Shown: positions 38,673-48,552, counted from the stretch's first letter. The stretch: DNA of 64,000 nucleotides from Solirubrobacteraceae bacterium (GCA_030690545.1 JAUYGN010000148.1:1-64000); one strand, 5' to 3'. Translations and numbers: made by a program. The notes: generated from the letters alone by a model not told the origin.

Positions 38673-39383
38673 TCAGTAGGCCGGCGGGGTGCTCTGCGGC
38701 ATGAAGGCGCTCAGCACGAGCAGCTGCGCGACGCCCCGCACGAGGCGCGCGATGTCGACGTCCTCTTCGAGCACGAGCCACCACGTCGGACCGTGGCGGT
38801 CGCCCTCCTCGAGCGCGGGGCCGACCAGGTCGCCGTCGACCGAGATCAGGCAGGGCAGCGCGTAGCGCCCGGCCGCGCCGCCCGCGGTGTACTCGGTGCG
38901 GCGACAGTCGACCGACCAGCCCTCGACGTAGTCGGGGTTGCGCATCAGGCTCGGAGGGGAGACCGGGACGCGCTCCTGGGGCTGGCGCTCGATGCGGCGC
39001 AGGAACTCCTTCGCGACGTCCTTGGACGTCAGCGACGAGGGCAGGTCGGCGTCCTGCAGCTTCTCCTCGTCGCTGCGCGTCTGGTCGCCGCTCAGCGCGA
39101 TCGCGCGATCGAGCCAGTGCTCGGGCAGCTGCGCGCGCGCGGCATCGTTGGCCTGCGCGAGGGCGTGGTTGCCGAGCTCGGCACGGCAGCCCTCGCAGTG
39201 CGGTCCGTCGGCGATGCGCACGGCCAGCTCGAAGCGGCCGAGCGCGTTCGCGGAGATTCCGGCTGGTGCCGGCGGCAGCGTGCGCGCGTGCTCCTCGCAG
39301 AGCGTTCGCCCACAGCGGTTACAGGATGCGAGGGCCAGTTGGCCACACGAGCAGAGTCCGACGCTTCCGTTGCTGTAGCTCAC
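38673..39383 (-). CDS. Hypothetical protein with N-terminal zinc-ribbon-like Cys cluster
   Basis: VSYSNGSVGLCSCGQLALASCNRCGRTLCEEHA; GTG start. Confidence 0.65.
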   Translation of the reverse strand: MSYSNGSVGLCSCGQLALASCNRCGRTLCEEHARTLPPAPAGISANALGRFELAVRIADGPHCEGCRAELGNHALAQANDAARAQLPEHWLDRAIALSGDQTRSDEEKLQDADLPSSLTSKDVAKEFLRRIERQPQERVPVSPPSLMRNPDYVEGWSVDCRRTEYTAGGAAGRYALPCLISVDGDLVGPALEEGDRHGPTWWLVLEEDVDIARLVRGVAQLLVLSAFMPQSTPPAY

Positions 39384-39433
39384 CGGCGCAAGTGTAGGGC
39401 CGCGGCTTGCGTGCGTCACGGAGATCGGTACGA

Positions 39434-40579
39434 ATGTTGCAAATCGCGCTCCGTAGACTGCCCGCCGTGTACGCCGACGAGCTGCTGCAGCCCTGGTCCG
39501 ATCAGACCATGGCACTCCTGCCGCCGGTGACGCTGTTCGACGCGCACACGCACATCGGGAGCAACGATCCGGACGGCTTCACGTGCACGACCGACGAGCT
39601 GTTGCAGACGCTGGCCCCGGCCGGCTCGCGCGCCGTCGTCTTTCCGATGCACGAGCCCGACGGCTATCCGGTCGCCAACGACCATGTGCTCGCCGCGTCG
39701 GCGGACTCCGATGAGCGGCTCGTCGCGTTCTGCCGCGTCGACCCGCGCGCCGATCCGGTCGCCGAGATCCGCCGCTGCGTCGCCGCCGGCGCGCGCGGGA
39801 TCAAGCTGCATCCACGCGCGGAGGGCTTCGAGCTCGACGAGCCGGGCGTGCGCGAGATCGTCGCGCTGGCCGACGAGGAGCACCTGCCGATCCTGATCCA
39901 CGCCGGTCGCGGCATCCCCGCCCTCGGCGCGCACGTGCTCGCGTTCGCGACGGAGTTCCCCGACGCGCGCTTCGTCCTGGCGCACTGCGCGGTCTGCGAT
40001 CTCGCCTGGATCTGGCAGCGCATCCGCGAGTACCCGAACGTCTTCGTCGACACGTCCTGGTTCAGCGCCGCTGACCAGCTCGCCGTCTACTCGCACATCC
40101 CGCCCGGCCAGATCGTCTACGCGACGGACATCCCGTTCGGAACGCCGCAGCTGACGGTCATCGTCTCGCTGCGCTGCGCGCTGCAGGCGGGGCTGACGCC
40201 GGTGCAGCTGCAGAGCGTCGCCGGCGGCCAGATCGAGCGGATCCTCGCGCGCGAGGAGACCGCTGACCTCGGGCCTGCCGTGGGCGACGGGCGGATCCGG
40301 CGCGACCCGCTGCTGGCCCGTGCCGGGTACTTCGCCGACGCCGCGTTCGCGACGGCGCTCGCCGGGGCCGACAGCGCGGAGTTCATCGACCTCGCGCGCC
40401 TGGCCTGTCTCGTCGGCGACGACACGCCGCAGGCGGCGCACGGCGAGGCGATCCGCGAGCTGCTTGCGCTCGCGCTGACGCTTCGGCCGGGCGACACGCT
40501 GACCGACCGCTTCGCGCACGTCCACCTGCTGGTCAGCGCGGCGGCGATCGCCGCAACGCCCGACGTCCCGGTCGCCTAG
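39434..40579 (+). CDS. Amidohydrolase (TIM-barrel metal-dependent hydrolase)
   Basis: LFDAHTHIG, GIKLHPRAEGFELDEP, LIHAGRG, FVLAHCA, VYATDIPFGTP. Confidence 0.9.
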   Translation: MLQIALRRLPAVYADELLQPWSDQTMALLPPVTLFDAHTHIGSNDPDGFTCTTDELLQTLAPAGSRAVVFPMHEPDGYPVANDHVLAASADSDERLVAFCRVDPRADPVAEIRRCVAAGARGIKLHPRAEGFELDEPGVREIVALADEEHLPILIHAGRGIPALGAHVLAFATEFPDARFVLAHCAVCDLAWIWQRIREYPNVFVDTSWFSAADQLAVYSHIPPGQIVYATDIPFGTPQLTVIVSLRCALQAGLTPVQLQSVAGGQIERILAREETADLGPAVGDGRIRRDPLLARAGYFADAAFATALAGADSAEFIDLARLACLVGDDTPQAAHGEAIRELLALALTLRPGDTLTDRFAHVHLLVSAAAIAATPDVPVA

Positions 40580-40611
40580 CGCACGTGCGCGAGCGCGTGC
40601 GCGTCAGCGCG

Positions 40612-41991
40612 TCAGCGGGGCAACGGCGGTCGGGCCACGCCGATCCCGTCCTGGCCGGGGGCGACGCGGTACTGCTCCGCCGTCGGGCTGTCCTTGATGC
40701 GCACGATGCCCTGCAGCGACAGCCGCTTGCCCAGCGCAGTGCTCGCGCGGACCCGGGTGCCGCGGCAGGTGCTGATCGGCGACAGGGTGCCGAAGACGAT
40801 CGTCGCGCGCGCTCCGTTGCGGCAGCGCACGGTCGGTCGCTGTCCGTTGGCGAAGCTCTCCACGTAGGCGCGCCCGCCGATCAGCGTCACGCTGTTGGAG
40901 CGCTTGCCCTGCAGGCGGATGACGTTGCGCCCGCCGCGGGTCGTGATCCGGTTGGCGCCCTCGCCGGCGCGGATCATGTTGTTGCCGCGGCCGACGTCGA
41001 TGATCGTCAGTCCCCGGCCGCCGAAGATCTCGTTGTTGCCGTTGCCGGCGGTGATGCGCGTCGTGCGCGAGCGGGCGACCGCTCCGCCGCTGCTGGCCTG
41101 GTGGTCGGCCCAGAGGATGTTGTCGCCGTCGAACGCCGTGATCATGCCGCCGCCGTGGTTGCCCAGCAGCTTGTCGTTGCCCTGCGGCGAGCCGCGCAGG
41201 TTGAAGGGAGCGAAGCCGGTCACGAGTTGCTGGACGCCGGCGTTGGGGACCGGCGGGACGGACTGCCCGACGACGTTCGGGCAGTTGCGCAGCCGCTCGC
41301 GAAACATGCGCAGCAAGGTCGCCGCTTGGCCCTGCGGGGCGCCCGGGTCGTAGAACACCGTGCTGCCCGGATTGCCGCCGCAGTCGAGGCTGCGCGGGAG
41401 GGTGCTCGTGCTCAGGGTCACGTAGACGCGGTTGACGCCTCGGCCGAGGACGATGACCGCCGACCCGCTGCCGTGGTAGACGCTGTTGGCGCCGTTGCCG
41501 AGTCGGAACTCGCCGCCGCCGCTGCCGGTGTGCAGGACGTTGTTGCCGTGACCGGCGTTGACCTTGTCGGGGGCTTCGCCGACATCGATGTAGTTGTTGC
41601 CGTTGCCGACCCTGATGACGTCGGGTCCGGTGCCGCTGTAGATCGTGTTGCGCCCGTGGCCGGCGGTGATGTTGTCGCCGCCGGCGCCGCCCTCGATGTA
41701 GTTGTTGCCTGCCCGGGCGTCGATCCGGTTCGCCGAGCGCCCGCCGTAGAAGCGGTCGTTGCCGCGCCCGCCGAGCAGCCGGTCGGGGCCGCCGCCGCCG
41801 TAGAGCGTGTCTCCGGCCGGAGAGGTCGCTCGCAGGATGTCCGTGCCCGGCCCGCCGACGATCGTCCGCGCGGCGGCATCCGTGGCGCCGCCGACCATGA
41901 GAGCGGCGCCGAGGGCCAGCGGCGTCAGTGCGCGCCAGCGGGCGCGGACGGTCGGGGCGGTGCCTGCGGGCCGATCGCAGCGGTCTGACAT
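40612..41991 (-). CDS. Secreted RTX-like calcium-binding repeat protein
   Basis: GGPGTDILRATSPAGDTLYGGGGPDRLLGGRGNDRFYGGRSANRIDARAGNNYIEGGAGGDNITAGHGRN. Confidence 0.8.
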   Translation of the reverse strand: MSDRCDRPAGTAPTVRARWRALTPLALGAALMVGGATDAAARTIVGGPGTDILRATSPAGDTLYGGGGPDRLLGGRGNDRFYGGRSANRIDARAGNNYIEGGAGGDNITAGHGRNTIYSGTGPDVIRVGNGNNYIDVGEAPDKVNAGHGNNVLHTGSGGGEFRLGNGANSVYHGSGSAVIVLGRGVNRVYVTLSTSTLPRSLDCGGNPGSTVFYDPGAPQGQAATLLRMFRERLRNCPNVVGQSVPPVPNAGVQQLVTGFAPFNLRGSPQGNDKLLGNHGGGMITAFDGDNILWADHQASSGGAVARSRTTRITAGNGNNEIFGGRGLTIIDVGRGNNMIRAGEGANRITTRGGRNVIRLQGKRSNSVTLIGGRAYVESFANGQRPTVRCRNGARATIVFGTLSPISTCRGTRVRASTALGKRLSLQGIVRIKDSPTAEQYRVAPGQDGIGVARPPLPR

Positions 41992-42141
41992 GGATCGGCA
42001 GTCTGACACGGTGCGGAGCACTGTGCGCGTGGTCGCGACGACGCGCGCCGCCGGGCCGTCGCGGCCGAACGGCACGGGTGAGACGACAGCAAATAGCGAC
42101 CGCGACGCAGGCTTGGTTCAAGCCTCGATAAGCTCACGGTA

Positions 42142-43443
42142 GTGAGCGGCGAGACGGCAGCCGAGATGACGGCCGAGATTGACGGCCAGACGGGGACTGA
42201 ACCCACGGGGGAGAGGGACACTGCGCAGGTAGCGGACGCCCAATCGCCGTCGGAGGCCGCGTCGTACGTCAACGGCCAGAGTCCGGAGACCCCAGATCCA
42301 CAGAGCCCCGTTGCCGAGGAGTCCAGCGCTGCCCGGCCTGCCGCCGACGTGCCCTCCGCCGAGGTGCCCGCCGCGAAGGCGGCGGCCGACTCGCGGCCGG
42401 CCGTCGAGCAGCCCGCCGCAGACGCGCCGAACGCAGAAGCGCCGGCGACCGAGGATGCTGCTGCCGCGGAGCCGTCCGCGGTCGCCGTCACGCCCGACTC
42501 CGAGCGCCCGGCCGTCGGCCCGAAGATCCTCGGCGTCGCGGCTGATCCCAAGCCACTGCCGTCCGTCAAGGCCACGCTGCCCACGCGCAAGCGCCGCCGC
42601 CGTCCATCGGCCGCCGAGCGCCACCGCCGGGCGTTCTTCTCCGCGCTGACCGATCTTCGCCGCGGCGGGCCCGCCGCGGTCACTCCGGCGCCGACGCCCG
42701 CCGGCGAGCAGGCACCGGACGCGTCTGAGGCCGCCGTCCCCGAGCCGACGGTCGAGGCACCGACCGCCGAGGCGCCCGCTGCCGAGGCGCCCGCTGCCGA
42801 GGCTCCGGTCGCGGAGAGCCCGGTCGCCGAGGCGCCCGTTGCCGAGCCGACGTCCCCCGCCATTGCGGAATCCGCCGCCGCTGCAGACGCCGAGCCTGTC
42901 GCACCCGCACCCGAGCCCGTACTCGCCGATGGCGGCGCCGATCGGTCACCCACGTCGCCCGCCCGCGTCAGCGCGGCGATCGAGCGCGTCGGTGGTGCCG
43001 AGATCATCAAGGAAGCGCTGAAGCCCAAGCAGGACGAGAAGGGCCAGCCGCTGAAGTGGGCCGCCGTCTGCGCGCAGTCCGCCGAGGGCCTGAAGCCCGG
43101 AGATCCCGTCTTCAACGCGTGGGTCCGGCTCGCTGCCACGCCCGTGCGCGAGGTCAAGGCTCAGCTGCCGCGCCCGCCCGAGTCCGAGCGCTCCTCGCGC
43201 GGCGAGGGCGGCGGACGCCGCCCCGGGGCCCAGCGCTCCGGCGGTCGCCCGCGTCGCGACGATCGCCCGAGCCGTTCGGAGTACGCCTCGCACGCTCAGG
43301 ACGGAAAGCTGCGCACGAGCATCCGCATCATCACCGGTCACGACGAGGACCAGGAGCGCCGCGAGCGCGAGCGCAACCGCAAGGAGCAGCGCGAAGCCAA
43401 GCGCCGCGCCGAGCGCGAGCGGCTCGCGCGCCTCGGCTACTGA
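42142..43443 (+). CDS. Low-complexity Ala/Pro/Glu-rich protein with basic RG/RR-rich C-terminus
   Basis: GTG start; AEAPAAEAPAAEAPVAESPVAEAPVAE repeats, KRRRRP block, RGEGGGRRPGAQRSGGRPRRDDRPSR, charged C-terminal helix. Confidence 0.65.
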   Translation: MSGETAAEMTAEIDGQTGTEPTGERDTAQVADAQSPSEAASYVNGQSPETPDPQSPVAEESSAARPAADVPSAEVPAAKAAADSRPAVEQPAADAPNAEAPATEDAAAAEPSAVAVTPDSERPAVGPKILGVAADPKPLPSVKATLPTRKRRRRPSAAERHRRAFFSALTDLRRGGPAAVTPAPTPAGEQAPDASEAAVPEPTVEAPTAEAPAAEAPAAEAPVAESPVAEAPVAEPTSPAIAESAAAADAEPVAPAPEPVLADGGADRSPTSPARVSAAIERVGGAEIIKEALKPKQDEKGQPLKWAAVCAQSAEGLKPGDPVFNAWVRLAATPVREVKAQLPRPPESERSSRGEGGGRRPGAQRSGGRPRRDDRPSRSEYASHAQDGKLRTSIRIITGHDEDQERRERERNRKEQREAKRRAERERLARLGY

Positions 43444-43450
43444 ATCGTCC

Positions 43451-43966
43451 TTGCCGGGCAGGGCGCGCAATCTCGAGGTCAAGGCGCTCGACCCCGATCC
43501 GCCCTCGACGCTGCAAGCCGCGCTGAGCCTGGGCGCCGAGGACCACGGGGTCCTGCACCAGCGCGATACCTACTTCCATGCCGTCACCGGACGCCTGAAG
43601 CTGCGCGAGGCCCCGCCGCGCCCTGCTGAGCTGATCTCCTACGCCCGCGCCGAGCTCTCCGGACCGAAGGTGAGCCACTATCGCATCGTCGCGGTCGCCG
43701 ATCACCTCGCGCTGATCGAAGCGCTCACCGATGCGCTCGGGGTGCGCTGCGTCGTCGAGAAGGCGCGCCGCCTCCTGCTGTGGCGCAACGTGCGCATCCA
43801 CCTCGATCGCGTCGCAGGTCTCGGTGACTTCGTCGAGCTGGAGGCTGTCGCCGCCTCGCCCGGCGGCCTGGAGGTCGAGCGCGACCGGATCGAAGAGCTG
43901 CGTGCCGTCCTTGGGATCGCAGAGCAACGGCTCGTCGCGCGCGGCTACGCCGACCTGCTCGTCTGA
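43451..43966 (+). CDS. CYTH-domain protein (class IV adenylate cyclase/ThTPase-like)
   Basis: ARNLEVKALD...YFHAVTGRLKLREA...VVEKARRLLLWRNVRIHLDRVAGLGDFVELEAV. Confidence 0.85.
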   Translation: MPGRARNLEVKALDPDPPSTLQAALSLGAEDHGVLHQRDTYFHAVTGRLKLREAPPRPAELISYARAELSGPKVSHYRIVAVADHLALIEALTDALGVRCVVEKARRLLLWRNVRIHLDRVAGLGDFVELEAVAASPGGLEVERDRIEELRAVLGIAEQRLVARGYADLLV

Positions 43967-44001
43967 ACCGGAGTCGCATCTCTCCATGAGACGATGGAAG
44001 C

Positions 44002-44634
44002 ATGGCGTCCGAGGAATGGACAACCGCTGAGCATGCCCATCGCTACCTTGCGCTGGCAGACCAGGTTCCGCACCGCGCGGAGGGGGAGGGCGTCCTTGCC
44101 GAGCAGGTGCCGCGCGACGCCCGTCGCATCCTCGACCTCGGGACGGGCGACGGTCGCCTGCTCGCCCTGCTCCAGGTCGATCGTCCCGACGTGCGCGGCG
44201 TCGGGCTGGACCTCTCCGAGGTCATGCTCGACGAGGCCCGCAGGCGCTTCGCGGGTGACGAGCGCACCGAGCTGGTCAAGCACGACCTCGTAGCGCCGCT
44301 GCCGGCGCTCGGGTCCTTCGACGTCGTCGTCTCGTCGATGGCGGTCCACCATCTCGAGCACGAGCGCAAGCGCTCGCTGTACGGCGAGGTCTTCGAGCTG
44401 CTCGAGCCGGGCGGGGTGTTCGCGAACTTCGACCATGTGGCCTCGGCGACGCACCGCCTGCACCTCGCGTTCTTCGCGGCGATCGACGAGCCGCTCGAGC
44501 ATGAGGATCCCTCCGACCGCCTGCTCGACGTCGAGACGCAGCTCCGCTGGCTTCGCGAATGCGGCTTCGATGACGTCGACTGCTACTGGAAGTGGCTCGA
44601 GATGGCGCTGCTCGTCGGCATCAAGCCCGCGTAG
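44002..44634 (+). CDS. Class I SAM-dependent methyltransferase
   Basis: ILDLGTGDGRLLALL, FDVVVSSMAVHHL, LLEPGGVFANFD. Confidence 0.9.
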   Translation: MASEEWTTAEHAHRYLALADQVPHRAEGEGVLAEQVPRDARRILDLGTGDGRLLALLQVDRPDVRGVGLDLSEVMLDEARRRFAGDERTELVKHDLVAPLPALGSFDVVVSSMAVHHLEHERKRSLYGEVFELLEPGGVFANFDHVASATHRLHLAFFAAIDEPLEHEDPSDRLLDVETQLRWLRECGFDDVDCYWKWLEMALLVGIKPA

Positions 44635-44776
44635 CGGCCGTGCGGCGCGGCTGGGAACAGCGGTCGCCCGAGGGTGACGAACCACCGAGTCAGGCTCCCT
44701 CGCCGGGGAACGTGTCGTCGCGCCGCCAAGAGCCGCGGTCGCGCCCGCGCGTCGAACCCCGGTCGTAAGCTGCTCA

Positions 44777-44819
44777 CCTTTCGTAAGCACATTGGTATGG
44801 TTGTGCGCGCAACGAAAGG
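44777..44819 (+). promoter_or_regulatory. Leader hairpin upstream of lon with SD in the 3' arm
   Basis: CCTTTCGT (44777-44784) pairs with ACGAAAGG (44812-44819); nested GCACA/TGTGC; SD AAAGGA overlaps the 3' arm; ATG at 44831. Confidence 0.45.
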
Positions 44820-44830
44820 AACCGAACCAC

Positions 44831-47119
44831 ATGGCCAAGCTTCTGCTCATCCCGCTCGACGACACCGTCATCTTCCCGACGATGGACATCAACCTCCCGG
44901 TCGACGCGACCGGCGAGGATCGCGTGCTGCTCGTGCCCCGGCACGATGGTCAGTACGCGAAGGTCGGCACGATCGCCAAGGTCACCGACACGATCCGCCT
45001 GCCCGGTGGTGGGCGCGGCGTCTCGCTGGAGAGCGAGGCGCGCGGCATCATCGCCGGCGCGGCCGAGGCCGACGCGGCCGGCCGGCTGCGCGCCGAGGTG
45101 ACCGAGCACCCCGACACCAAGCCCGTCGACGGGCGTACGCGCGAGCTCGAGCGCGAGTATCGCGCGGTCGTCGAGGAGATCCTCTCCGAGCGCGGCGCCG
45201 ACGAGCGCGTCTCCGCGTTCCTGCGCTCCGTCGTCGACCCCGGTCCGCTGGCCGACACGGCCGGCTACAGCCCCGACCTGACCTTCGAGCAGAAGGTCCG
45301 CCTGCTGGAGACCGTCGACGTGACCGAGCGCCTCGCGCTCGCCGTCGAGCTGCAGCGCGAGCGGCTGACCGAGTTGCAGGTGCGAAACCGCATCCGCAAC
45401 GACGTCGAGTCCGGCGCGCAGAAGCAGCAGCGCGAGTACTTCCTGCGCCAGCAGATGGAGTCGATCCGCCGCGAGCTGGGCGAGGACGAGGGCTCGGTCA
45501 CCGACGAGTACCGCACGAAGATCGCCGACGCCGGCATGCCCGACGCGGTCAAGGAGCAGGCCGAGCGCGAGCTCGACCGGCTCGAGCGCACCGGCGAGCA
45601 GAGCGGCGAGGCCTCGATGATCCGCACGTACCTCGACTGGCTCGTCTCGGTGCCGTGGAGCGAGCGCTCCGACGAGGTGCTCGATCCGGTCCGCGCACGC
45701 GAGGTGCTCGACGCCGACCACGCGGGCCTGGAGGACGTCAAGGACCGCATCACGGAGTACATCGCCGTCCGCAAGCTGCGCCAGGAACGGCAGGTCGAGG
45801 TCGACAAGAGGGCCGGGGCCATCCTGACGCTGATCGGTCCCCCCGGCACCGGCAAGACCTCGATCGGCGAGTCGATCGCCCGCGCGACCGGACGCGAGTT
45901 CGTCCGCATGTCGCTCGGCGGCGTCCGCGACGAGGCCGAGATCCGCGGCCACCGTCGCACGTACATCGGCGCCCTGCCGGGACGGCTCGTCCGTGCCCTG
46001 CGCGACGCCGGGACGATGAACCCGGTGATCATGCTCGACGAGGTCGACAAGGTCGGCGCCGACTGGCGCGGCGACCCGTCGGCGGCGCTGCTGGAGGTCC
46101 TCGACCCCGCGCAGAACCACGCCTTCCGCGACCACTACCTCGACATCGAGATCGACCTGTCACAGGTCCTGTTCATCGCCACGGCGAACGTCGCCGAGAC
46201 GATCCCGGGCCCGCTGCTGGACCGTATGGAGGTGATCCGCTTCGACGGCTACACCGTCGCCGAGAAGACCGCGATCGCGCGCGACTACCTGTGGCCGCGC
46301 CAGCGCGAGCGCAACGGGCTGCGCGAGGACGAGGTCGTCGTCGATGACGAGACGCTGACGCTGATTGTCGCCGAGTACACCCGCGAGGCGGGCGTGCGCC
46401 AGCTCGAGCGCGAGCTCGGGACGCTGCTGCGCAAGACGGCGACGAAGATCGCCTCCGATTCGGACGTGGCGCCGGTCGCGGTCGACCTCGACGCCGTGCG
46501 CGACGCGCTCGGACGCCAGAAGGTCTTCCAGGAAGCGGCGGCACGGACGGCCGTTCCCGGCGTGGCGACCGGCCTTGCGGTGACCGGCGTCGGCGGCGAC
46601 GTGCTGTTCGTCGAGGCGAACGCCATGAAGGGCAAGGGCGGACTGACGCTGACCGGCCAGCTCGGCGACGTCATGAAGGAGTCCGCGCGGATCGCGCTGA
46701 CGTACGTGCGCGCCCACGCGGCCGACCTCGGGATCGACGACGATGCGTTCGACAAGCGCGAGTTCCACGTCCACGTGCCGGCGGGCGCGATCCCGAAGGA
46801 CGGCCCGAGCGCGGGCGTCACGATGACGACGGCGCTGGCCTCGCTGCTCAGCGGTCGCCCGGTCCGTCACACGGTCGGCATGACCGGCGAGGTGACGCTG
46901 CAGGGGCGCGTGCTGCCGATCGGCGGCCTCAAGCAGAAGGTGCTGGCCGCGCACGCCGCGGGCCTGAGCGACGTGATCCTGCCCGAGCGCAACCGCGGGG
47001 ACCTCGACGACGTGCCCGAGGACGTCCGTGAGGCGATGACGTTCCATCCCGTCATGACGATCGACGAGGTGCTCGACATCGCCCTCGAACCTGCGCGCAC
47101 TGAAGCACTCAGCGCGTAG
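44831..47119 (+). CDS. lon: ATP-dependent protease Lon
   Basis: LTLIGPPGTGKTSIGESIARATGREFVRMSLGGVRDEAEIRGHRRTYIGALPGR, catalytic GPSAGVTM, GGLKQKVLAA. Confidence 0.97.
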   Translation: MAKLLLIPLDDTVIFPTMDINLPVDATGEDRVLLVPRHDGQYAKVGTIAKVTDTIRLPGGGRGVSLESEARGIIAGAAEADAAGRLRAEVTEHPDTKPVDGRTRELEREYRAVVEEILSERGADERVSAFLRSVVDPGPLADTAGYSPDLTFEQKVRLLETVDVTERLALAVELQRERLTELQVRNRIRNDVESGAQKQQREYFLRQQMESIRRELGEDEGSVTDEYRTKIADAGMPDAVKEQAERELDRLERTGEQSGEASMIRTYLDWLVSVPWSERSDEVLDPVRAREVLDADHAGLEDVKDRITEYIAVRKLRQERQVEVDKRAGAILTLIGPPGTGKTSIGESIARATGREFVRMSLGGVRDEAEIRGHRRTYIGALPGRLVRALRDAGTMNPVIMLDEVDKVGADWRGDPSAALLEVLDPAQNHAFRDHYLDIEIDLSQVLFIATANVAETIPGPLLDRMEVIRFDGYTVAEKTAIARDYLWPRQRERNGLREDEVVVDDETLTLIVAEYTREAGVRQLERELGTLLRKTATKIASDSDVAPVAVDLDAVRDALGRQKVFQEAAARTAVPGVATGLAVTGVGGDVLFVEANAMKGKGGLTLTGQLGDVMKESARIALTYVRAHAADLGIDDDAFDKREFHVHVPAGAIPKDGPSAGVTMTTALASLLSGRPVRHTVGMTGEVTLQGRVLPIGGLKQKVLAAHAAGLSDVILPERNRGDLDDVPEDVREAMTFHPVMTIDEVLDIALEPARTEALSA

Positions 47120-47172
47120 CAGCCGCGGCTCCGGCACATCCCCCCGGCTGGGAGCCGCACCCACGACGCAAC

Positions 47173-47204
47173 GACGGCCGCGCCTGGCCATGGGCGCGGC
47201 CGTC
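47173..47204 (+). terminator. Terminator-like hairpin after lon
   Basis: GACGGCCGCGCC-N8-GGCGCGGCCGTC, 12-bp perfect arms. Confidence 0.7.
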
Positions 47205-47617
47205 GGCGTTGGGCCCGAAGCGAGCCCGAGTCTCGTCGACGATGGTCGGTGGATCCAGGTCTGCGGGAAGACCGGTGGCGGGGTCAGCGGCTGCGGACAT
47301 GTCAGCGACCACCGCAACGCTGACCCCGCCGAGCGCGCGACGCCACCAGGGGGAGGGGAGTGGCGAAGCGCGGGGTGCGGGGCGGCGGCATCGGTCCGCC
47401 GCCCCACCACCCTCGCGGTCTGCGGTCGCGTCAGGTATCGGGAGCGCGACCCGCGGTTTCCCTGCTCTCCGCCCCGTTCCCGGGGCATCGGCGTGTCGGT
47501 CTGGATGGGGGAGGGGTCTCCAGCCGACTGCGGGAACCTGCGGAGCATTGTCGACCCGAGACCTCAACCGCGGGTAAGTGGGGCCTCAGGACGTCGTTAA
47601 GGTTCGGCCAGATTCGC

Positions 47618-47980
47618 CTAAGCGTCCTCCGGGCGTGTCGCCCGCAGGATCCACCAGACGAGCAGCGGCTGCAGCGCCAGCCGGCCCCAGAGCAGCGCGG
47701 GCGAGAGGCTCGGGTAGCGGTCGGGGTGCAGCGCCATGTGGACGTTGGCCGGGAAGACGGCGATCATCGTCGCGGCAAGCCAGAGGCCCGCGATCCGCCG
47801 CGTACGCGGGTGGACGACGCCGAGCCCGCCGGCGATCTCGGCCGCTCCGCTGGCGAGCACGAGCTCGCGGTGCGCCGGCAGGTACTCGGGCATGATCTCC
47901 TCGTAGACACCGGGCCGCAGGAAGTGCAGCGCGCCGGCTGCGGTGAAGGCGACGGCGAGCAGCCGCTGGGACCAGGTCAT
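47618..47980 (-). CDS. DoxX-like small membrane protein
   Basis: AVAFTAAGALHFLRPGVYEEIMPEYLPAHRELVLASGAAEIAGGLGVVHPRTRRIAG. Confidence 0.8.
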   Translation of the reverse strand: MTWSQRLLAVAFTAAGALHFLRPGVYEEIMPEYLPAHRELVLASGAAEIAGGLGVVHPRTRRIAGLWLAATMIAVFPANVHMALHPDRYPSLSPALLWGRLALQPLLVWWILRATRPEDA

Positions 47981-48552
47981 CGTGCGCGCAGGCCGTCGAG
48001 CGCGATCGTCAGGTAGCGCTCCCAGTCAAACGGCGCGCCTGCGCGCTGGGCGGCGGCGACATGGCCGAAGCCGCACATGATCGTGCTGACGTCCTCGACG
48101 GTCACCTCTGCGCGCATGGCGCCCGCGGCCTGTGCGCGCGCGATCAGCGTCGCGGTCACGGCCGTCAGTCGCTGCTTGCCTTGCGAGGCGGTCTCCACGG
48201 CGCTCGGATGGCCCGCCGTGATCTCACACCACGCGATGTCCGTGGCCATCGCGTTGGCGGCGCGCCAGATCGTCGCGGCGAACGTCTCCCAGGCGTCGCC
48301 GGGCTCGTCGAGCGCCGCCTCGACCGTGTCCGCGAGGCGGTCGAACCGCTGCTCGGCGAGGGCTTCGACGAGCGCGTCCTTCGTGGGGAAGTGGCGGTAG
48401 AGGGTGCCGATGCCGACGCCCGCGCGGCGCGCGATGTCCTCGACCTGGACGTCGAGGCCGCTCTCGGCGAGCGCCGCCGAGGCCGCGACGATGATCTTCT
48501 CGTGGTTGCGGCGGGCGTCGGCGCGCAGCGGCCGGTGAGCGATGCTTGACAA
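47977..48552 (-). CDS. TetR/AcrR family transcriptional regulator
   Basis: TTG start; RADARRNHEKIIVAASAALAESGLDVQVEDIARRAGVGIGTLYRHFPTKDALVEAL. Confidence 0.93.
   Translation of the reverse strand: MSSIAHRPLRADARRNHEKIIVAASAALAESGLDVQVEDIARRAGVGIGTLYRHFPTKDALVEALAEQRFDRLADTVEAALDEPGDAWETFAATIWRAANAMATDIAWCEITAGHPSAVETASQGKQRLTAVTATLIARAQAAGAMRAEVTVEDVSTIMCGFGHVAAAQRAGAPFDWERYLTIALDGLRAR

Noticed and set aside
40612-41991. Possible DNA tandem-repeat/CRISPR-like array
   Set aside because: Periodicity (GTTGTTGCCG-type units) comes from RTX-like protein repeats; spacing and units are irregular and coding.
44774-46135. 453-aa minus-strand ORF over lon
   Set aside because: Antisense of the clearly coding lon gene; biased composition only.
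47109-47567. Minus-strand 152-aa ORF after lon
   Set aside because: Runs through the lon terminator and strong hairpins; no recognisable domain. The interval is better viewed as structured non-coding DNA.
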